Positions 39,011-41,975 of a stretch of 41,975 bases of DNA are shown here, piece after piece. The translations under genes and the position numbers were made by a program. This DNA is from Bradyrhizobium sp. NAS96.2 (GTDB taxonomy: Bacteria > Pseudomonadota > Alphaproteobacteria > Rhizobiales > Xanthobacteraceae), in the NCBI RefSeq assembly GCF_001908235.1, contig NZ_LGHK01000050.1, positions 1 to 41,975 of the forward strand, read 5' to 3'. Below the pieces are notes generated by a model. That model was given only the letters and a program-made list of their open reading frames with translations, had not been told where the DNA came from and did not search any database. Every line of letters begins with the position of its first letter. The stretch's first letter is position 1.

Positions 39011-40470
39011 GGCTTGCCTCCATCCATCATCGCGCCCTCGCCCGCCGCCGGCTTCGCGCCGGCCTCGGCAAAGCCCTTGATCGCCGCCTTTAGATTGCTC
39101 TCGGCGTCGATCAGGAAAGTGGCTGAGGTAACGATCGCATCGCCCTCGGCGATGCCGTCGCGGATTTCGACATAGCCGTCGCCGCGCCGTCCGAGTTTCA
39201 CCTCGCGCGGCTCGAACCGTCCGTTGCCGCGGTCGAGCAGCACTGTCTGTCGGCTGCCGGTATCGAGGATGGAGTTGTCGGCCACTGACAGCACCGGCGC
39301 CGCGCTGCCGGTGTCGATCTCGGCGTCGACATACATGTCGGGCAACAGCGCGAGATCGGCATTCGCCAGGTCGATCCGCACCCGCGCGGTGCGCGTCTCC
39401 TTGTTGACGTGCGGATAGATCACGCTGATCTGGCCCGCAAAATTGCGGCCGGGATAGCTGCGCGCCCGCACCGTGACCGTTTGCCCGACCACGATATTGC
39501 CGAGGTCGCGTTCGGCGACATCGACCAGCGCCCACACCACAGAGACATCGGCGATCCGGAACAGCACGTCGCCCGGCTGCGCGCGCATGCCCTCGATCGC
39601 GGCCCGTTGCAGCACGATGCCGTCGCGCGGCGACGACCACGGAATGGCGATCGGAACGGTGCGGCTCTTCTCCATGTCGGCAATGACGGCATCGGGAACG
39701 TCGAGATTGGTCAGCCGCTGCTTGGAGCCTCGCCCGTAGGGCTCGATACCCGCGGTCGCCTTCGACGTGATGGTCGCGACATATTCGGCCGCGGCGGACG
39801 ATATCGCCGGGCTATAGACCTCCATCAGCGGCTGCCCTTTTGTCACCCGGCTGCCGGTCGTGACGTCGGCGACCTTCTGCACATAGCTCTCGGCGCGCAT
39901 CGCGATGACGGAGACGCGGCGTTCGTCAAGCTGGATCGTGCCGGGCGCGCGGACCAGGGTGCGGATGCGGCGCATCTGCGCGGCTTCGGACTTCACGCCG
40001 CTGCGCTGGATCTTGCCGGGTGACAGCGTGATCGAACCATCGTCGCTGTCGTCGCCGTCATAGACGGGAATGTAATCCATCCCCATCGAGTCCTTCTTCG
40101 GCACCGGCGAGGTGTCGGCAAGCCCCATCGGATTGCGATAATATTTGACCTTGCGCTCGCTCTTCGCGGCCGCGGACTTCGCGTTCGCCGGCTGTTCGGG
40201 CTCGCCGGATTGCGCATCGCTGTCCGGGAACACCGGCAGATAGTCGCGCCCGTCGGCCGTCTGCTTCGGCGTCGCCGAGTAGAGCGGCTTGCCGTCGGGA
40301 TCGCGGTAATAGATCGGCGCAGTCGTCTCCGCCGCCTGCACGGCAGAGACGATGGCAGCGGTCGAGGGGCGCGGCGGCAAACCGCGGGCGGTCCATGCGA
40401 CGGCTGCCGCTGCCGCGATCGCAGCAGCAGCGCCAGCCCATATCAAGGGCCTCGTTGCTCGGCGGCTCAT
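39007..40470 (-). CDS. cusB: RND periplasmic adaptor CusB with two metal-binding domains
   Basis: The 487-residue protein has one N-terminal membrane anchor, then two heavy-metal-binding domain copies: a degenerate one (about 54-81) and a canonical one (about 110-137, YYRNPMGLADTSPVPKKDSMGMDYIPVY). The degenerate copy has lost the Met residues that bind metal. The hairpin, lipoyl-like and barrel domains of a membrane fusion protein follow (PYGRGSKQRLTNLDVP, GDVLFRIADVSVVWALVDVAERDL). It joins CusA to the outer membrane channel. Its ATG overlaps the stop of the FixH-like gene as ATGA. Confidence 0.93.
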   Translation of the reverse strand: MSRRATRPLIWAGAAAAIAAAAAVAWTARGLPPRPSTAAIVSAVQAAETTAPIYYRDPDGKPLYSATPKQTADGRDYLPVFPDSDAQSGEPEQPANAKSAAAKSERKVKYYRNPMGLADTSPVPKKDSMGMDYIPVYDGDDSDDGSITLSPGKIQRSGVKSEAAQMRRIRTLVRAPGTIQLDERRVSVIAMRAESYVQKVADVTTGSRVTKGQPLMEVYSPAISSAAAEYVATITSKATAGIEPYGRGSKQRLTNLDVPDAVIADMEKSRTVPIAIPWSSPRDGIVLQRAAIEGMRAQPGDVLFRIADVSVVWALVDVAERDLGNIVVGQTVTVRARSYPGRNFAGQISVIYPHVNKETRTARVRIDLANADLALLPDMYVDAEIDTGSAAPVLSVADNSILDTGSRQTVLLDRGNGRFEPREVKLGRRGDGYVEIRDGIAEGDAIVTSATFLIDAESNLKAAIKGFAEAGAKPAAGEGAMMDGGKP

Positions 40471-40868
40471 TGCTCGGCCGTGACGACGAGCTTGTTCTCG
40501 ACCGAGCCGGTCTCGCCCTGCACCTTGGCGCCGAGCGACAATTGCCAGCGGCCGGCCATGCCGAAGGTCGCCTTGAACCGGTAGGTGCCGGGCTCGGTGC
40601 CCGGCATCGGCGTCACCTTGGTGGCCATCTCCTGCATGCCGTCGGGCGCCATGTCGAGCCGGGTCGAGAAGATGACCGCGTCGGAGACGGATTTTCCGGT
40701 GCTCTTGTCGACCAGCCGAACCGTGACGATACGATCGGCCCCGGCCTTGACGGTCGGCTGCACCAGCTGGAATTCGTAGTTCTTGATCTCGGCGTGGGCG
40801 GGCACATGGGTCAGGGCAACGCCGATCAACGCGGCCACAGCGGCGCGCGCGAGGTGGAAAGACTTCAT
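40467..40868 (-). CDS. FixH/YtkA-like periplasmic protein
   Basis: The 133-residue product has a signal peptide or anchor (ARAAVAALIGVALTHVPAHAE) and an Ig-like beta-sandwich: YEFQLVQPTVKAGADRIVTVRLVD, a Met-rich strand (MAPDGMQEMATKVTPM), and GTYRFKATFGMAGRWQLSL. It belongs to the FixH/YtkA-like family, members of which sit in copper operons and are thought to handle Cu(I) or help assembly. ATG 40868 has GAGG upstream. Its stop overlaps the cusB start codon by four bases. Confidence 0.78.
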   Translation of the reverse strand: MKSFHLARAAVAALIGVALTHVPAHAEIKNYEFQLVQPTVKAGADRIVTVRLVDKSTGKSVSDAVIFSTRLDMAPDGMQEMATKVTPMPGTEPGTYRFKATFGMAGRWQLSLGAKVQGETGSVENKLVVTAEQ

Positions 40869-40970
40869 GGGTATGATTCCTCGATACGTCTGATGAACCG
40901 CGTGAGCGGCATGCAGCGACACGCGCGCTATCGGACGCGCGCGTCAGCGATCAGGCGCTTTCAGCGCCTG
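40869..40970 (-). promoter_or_regulatory. Intercistronic hairpins
   Basis: CAGGCGCT (40952-40959) and AGCGCCTG (40963-40970) form a perfect 8-bp stem around TTC, directly after the stop of the Met-rich gene. A second GC-rich stem lies at about 40920-40946. No T-run follows, so these could be mRNA-stabilising or attenuating elements between the Met-rich and FixH-like genes. Confidence 0.4.
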
Positions 40971-41417
40971 TCAGACGTTGGTTCGAGGCGGATGATCCGG
41001 AGGCTTGGCGCCGAGTCCGTCGAGCAGACGGTCGTCGCCCGCCGCAAAGACGTTTTGCGACGGCTCGCGCGCGATCAGCGACATCGCGCCGCCGGGCGCC
41101 GGCAGCGAGACGCTGAGGATGCACAGCGCAAGGAACGGACAATCGTCGCAACCCTTGCTCTTGGTCTGGTCCGGACAGCACGGCATGTTGTCCGCCATCG
41201 CCTGCCCCGACATGGCTTCGTCGGACATGGCCATGTCGGACATTGCGTGGCCGGACATTGCGTGGTCCGACATGGCCTGATGGTCAGACATCGCCTGCAT
41301 CGTGGCGGCCGATGCATCGGGCATCATCCGGGCAAACGCCGGCGCCACGGGCGCGAGCAACAGCCCGGCCGCGACGAACAGCAGAATCCAGAGATTGACG
41401 AGCCGCCTCACATGCAT
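40971..41417 (-). CDS. Secreted/anchored Met/His/Cys-rich repeat protein, probable copper binding
   Basis: The 148-residue product begins with a membrane helix (LVNLWILLFVAAGLLLAPVAPAFA). Residues 42-78 are seven imperfect AMSDH-type pentapeptides (AMSDH, AMSGH, AMSDM, AMSDE, AMSGQ, AMADN), bringing Met and His together, which suits Cu(I)/Ag(I). A Cys cluster follows (CCP at 80-81, then CDDCPFLALC at 90-99) and a second hydrophobic stretch. The C-terminus (GLGAKPPDHPPRT) resembles DUF2946-type copper-locus proteins. ATG 41417 is likely; GTG 41432 is an alternative. It probably opens the operon. Confidence 0.75.
   Translation of the reverse strand: MHVRRLVNLWILLFVAAGLLLAPVAPAFARMMPDASAATMQAMSDHQAMSDHAMSGHAMSDMAMSDEAMSGQAMADNMPCCPDQTKSKGCDDCPFLALCILSVSLPAPGGAMSLIAREPSQNVFAAGDDRLLDGLGAKPPDHPPRTNV
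41184..41294 (-). repeat. 15-bp tandem repeats encoding Met-rich pentapeptides
   Basis: The codons of residues 42-78 form seven imperfect 15-bp units, visible on the plus strand as repeated GACATGGC/GACATTGC. This is the source of the AMSDH-type peptide repeat and a place where copy number could change. Confidence 0.65.
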
Positions 41418-41494
41418 GCCCGCTTGTCGCACGGATCAGCGGAACCTGCAAATCCGTGCGACTTCACGATCGCGCCAGTGGTGCCGCTGCCGCC

Positions 41495-41975
41495 TCACGC
41501 CTGCTTCAACACCGCCGGATCGACCGGCATCTTGCGCAGCCGTTTTCCCGTCGCCGCGAAGATCGCATTGCTGATCGCAGGCACGATTCCCGAGGTCCCG
41601 GTCTCGCCCATGCCGCCGGGCGGCTCGGTGCTCGGTACGATATGGACCTCGATGGCCGGGGCCTGATCGATGCGCAGCATCTGGTAGCTATCGAAATTGG
41701 TCTGCTCGACGCGACCGTCCTTCAGCGTGATCTCGCCGTAGAGCGCGGCGGTGACGCCGAAATTGATGCCGCTCTGCAGCTGCGCCTGCACCGTGTCGGG
41801 ATTGACGACGGTCCCGCAATCCATCGCGCAGACCACGCGATGGACGCGGACCGAACCGTCCTTGGCGACCTCGACCTCGGCAATCTGCGCAAGGTAGCTG
41901 CCGAACACGAACTGCAGCGACACGCCGCGTCCGCGCCCCGCAGGCAGCTTGCCGCCCCAGCCCGCCTTGGCCGCC
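41495..41975 (-). CDS. Xanthine dehydrogenase-family molybdopterin-binding subunit, partial
   Basis: Only the C-terminal 159 residues are present; the frame runs off the right edge of the window. It reads AAKAGWGGKLPAGRGRGVSL, then AEVEVAKDGSVRVHRVVCAMDCGTVVNP, and GGMGETGTSGIVPAISNAIF, where GMGE carries the catalytic Glu. This is the pattern of the aldehyde oxidase/isoquinoline 1-oxidoreductase beta (IorB) large subunit, a Mo-cofactor hydroxylase. It is probably not part of the Cus operon, whose first gene starts 78 bp later, though it reads in the same direction. Confidence 0.85.
   Translation of the reverse strand, partial: AAKAGWGGKLPAGRGRGVSLQFVFGSYLAQIAEVEVAKDGSVRVHRVVCAMDCGTVVNPDTVQAQLQSGINFGVTAALYGEITLKDGRVEQTNFDSYQMLRIDQAPAIEVHIVPSTEPPGGMGETGTSGIVPAISNAIFAATGKRLRKMPVDPAVLKQA

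Noticed and set aside
35732..39175. Long plus-strand open frames opposite cusA
   Set aside because: They are low-complexity Arg/Asp/His-rich shadows of the RND gene with no recognisable domain.
39011..39640. N-terminal extension of cusA
   Set aside because: It overlaps cusB in another frame, and the true start overlaps the cusB stop as ATGA.

Overview
The window looks like chromosome of a GC-rich alphaproteobacterium, most likely Bradyrhizobium or a close relative (Nitrobacteraceae). This rests on codon use, many LysR-type regulators beside small catabolic loci, a DUF2934 stress protein, an Omp25/31-like porin, and dispersed intergenic repeats of a kind I associate with Bradyrhizobium. It is an inference from one window. 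I see no phage, integrase, transposase or CRISPR array.

Layout. 0-6 kb: a NUDIX hydrolase behind a perfect palindrome, a ClC antiporter, a DUF2934 protein, a class III nucleotide cyclase, a carboxymuconolactone-decarboxylase-like protein, and a quinone oxidoreductase/RidA-like pair divergent from a LysR gene. 7-10.8 kb: amidohydrolase plus MFS transporter divergent from a second LysR gene. 10.8-16.7 kb: an NCS1 nucleobase-type permease, an AzoR-like flavoprotein, a NodB/PuuE-type deacetylase, a GcvA-type LysR gene, a DUF1989 protein and another LysR gene. Together these read as a small locus for a nitrogen-containing compound. 16.8-19.1 kb: two tandemly duplicated acyltransferase-3 membrane proteins. 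19.2-23.6 kb: a 100-bp direct repeat abutting tRNA-Tyr, a frameshifted rlmB, secreted proteins of unknown function, a NicO-type Ni/Co transporter and tRNA-Thr. 23.7-30.7 kb: many short, mostly unrecognised proteins, a DUF2652 protein split by a frameshift, and a coupled SCP2-like/hydrolase pair. 30.7-34.6 kb: envelope proteins (porin, lipoprotein, His-rich and TPR proteins) and repeats.

34.7-41.4 kb holds the clearest system, a copper/silver resistance operon on the minus strand. In transcription order it encodes a Met/His/Cys-rich secreted protein, a FixH/YtkA-like protein, CusB, CusA, a cupredoxin and a CusF-like chaperone. A GDCCVxC protein lies convergently beside it. The first three core genes are joined by ATGA overlaps. 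No outer-membrane CusC and no metal regulator lie in the window. The window ends inside a molybdenum hydroxylase large subunit.

Three genes (rlmB near 20.0 kb, a small membrane protein near 25.7 kb, the DUF2652 gene near 27.3 kb) each carry one single-base frameshift next to a short homopolymer. Base-level errors in this part of the assembly are the simplest explanation.
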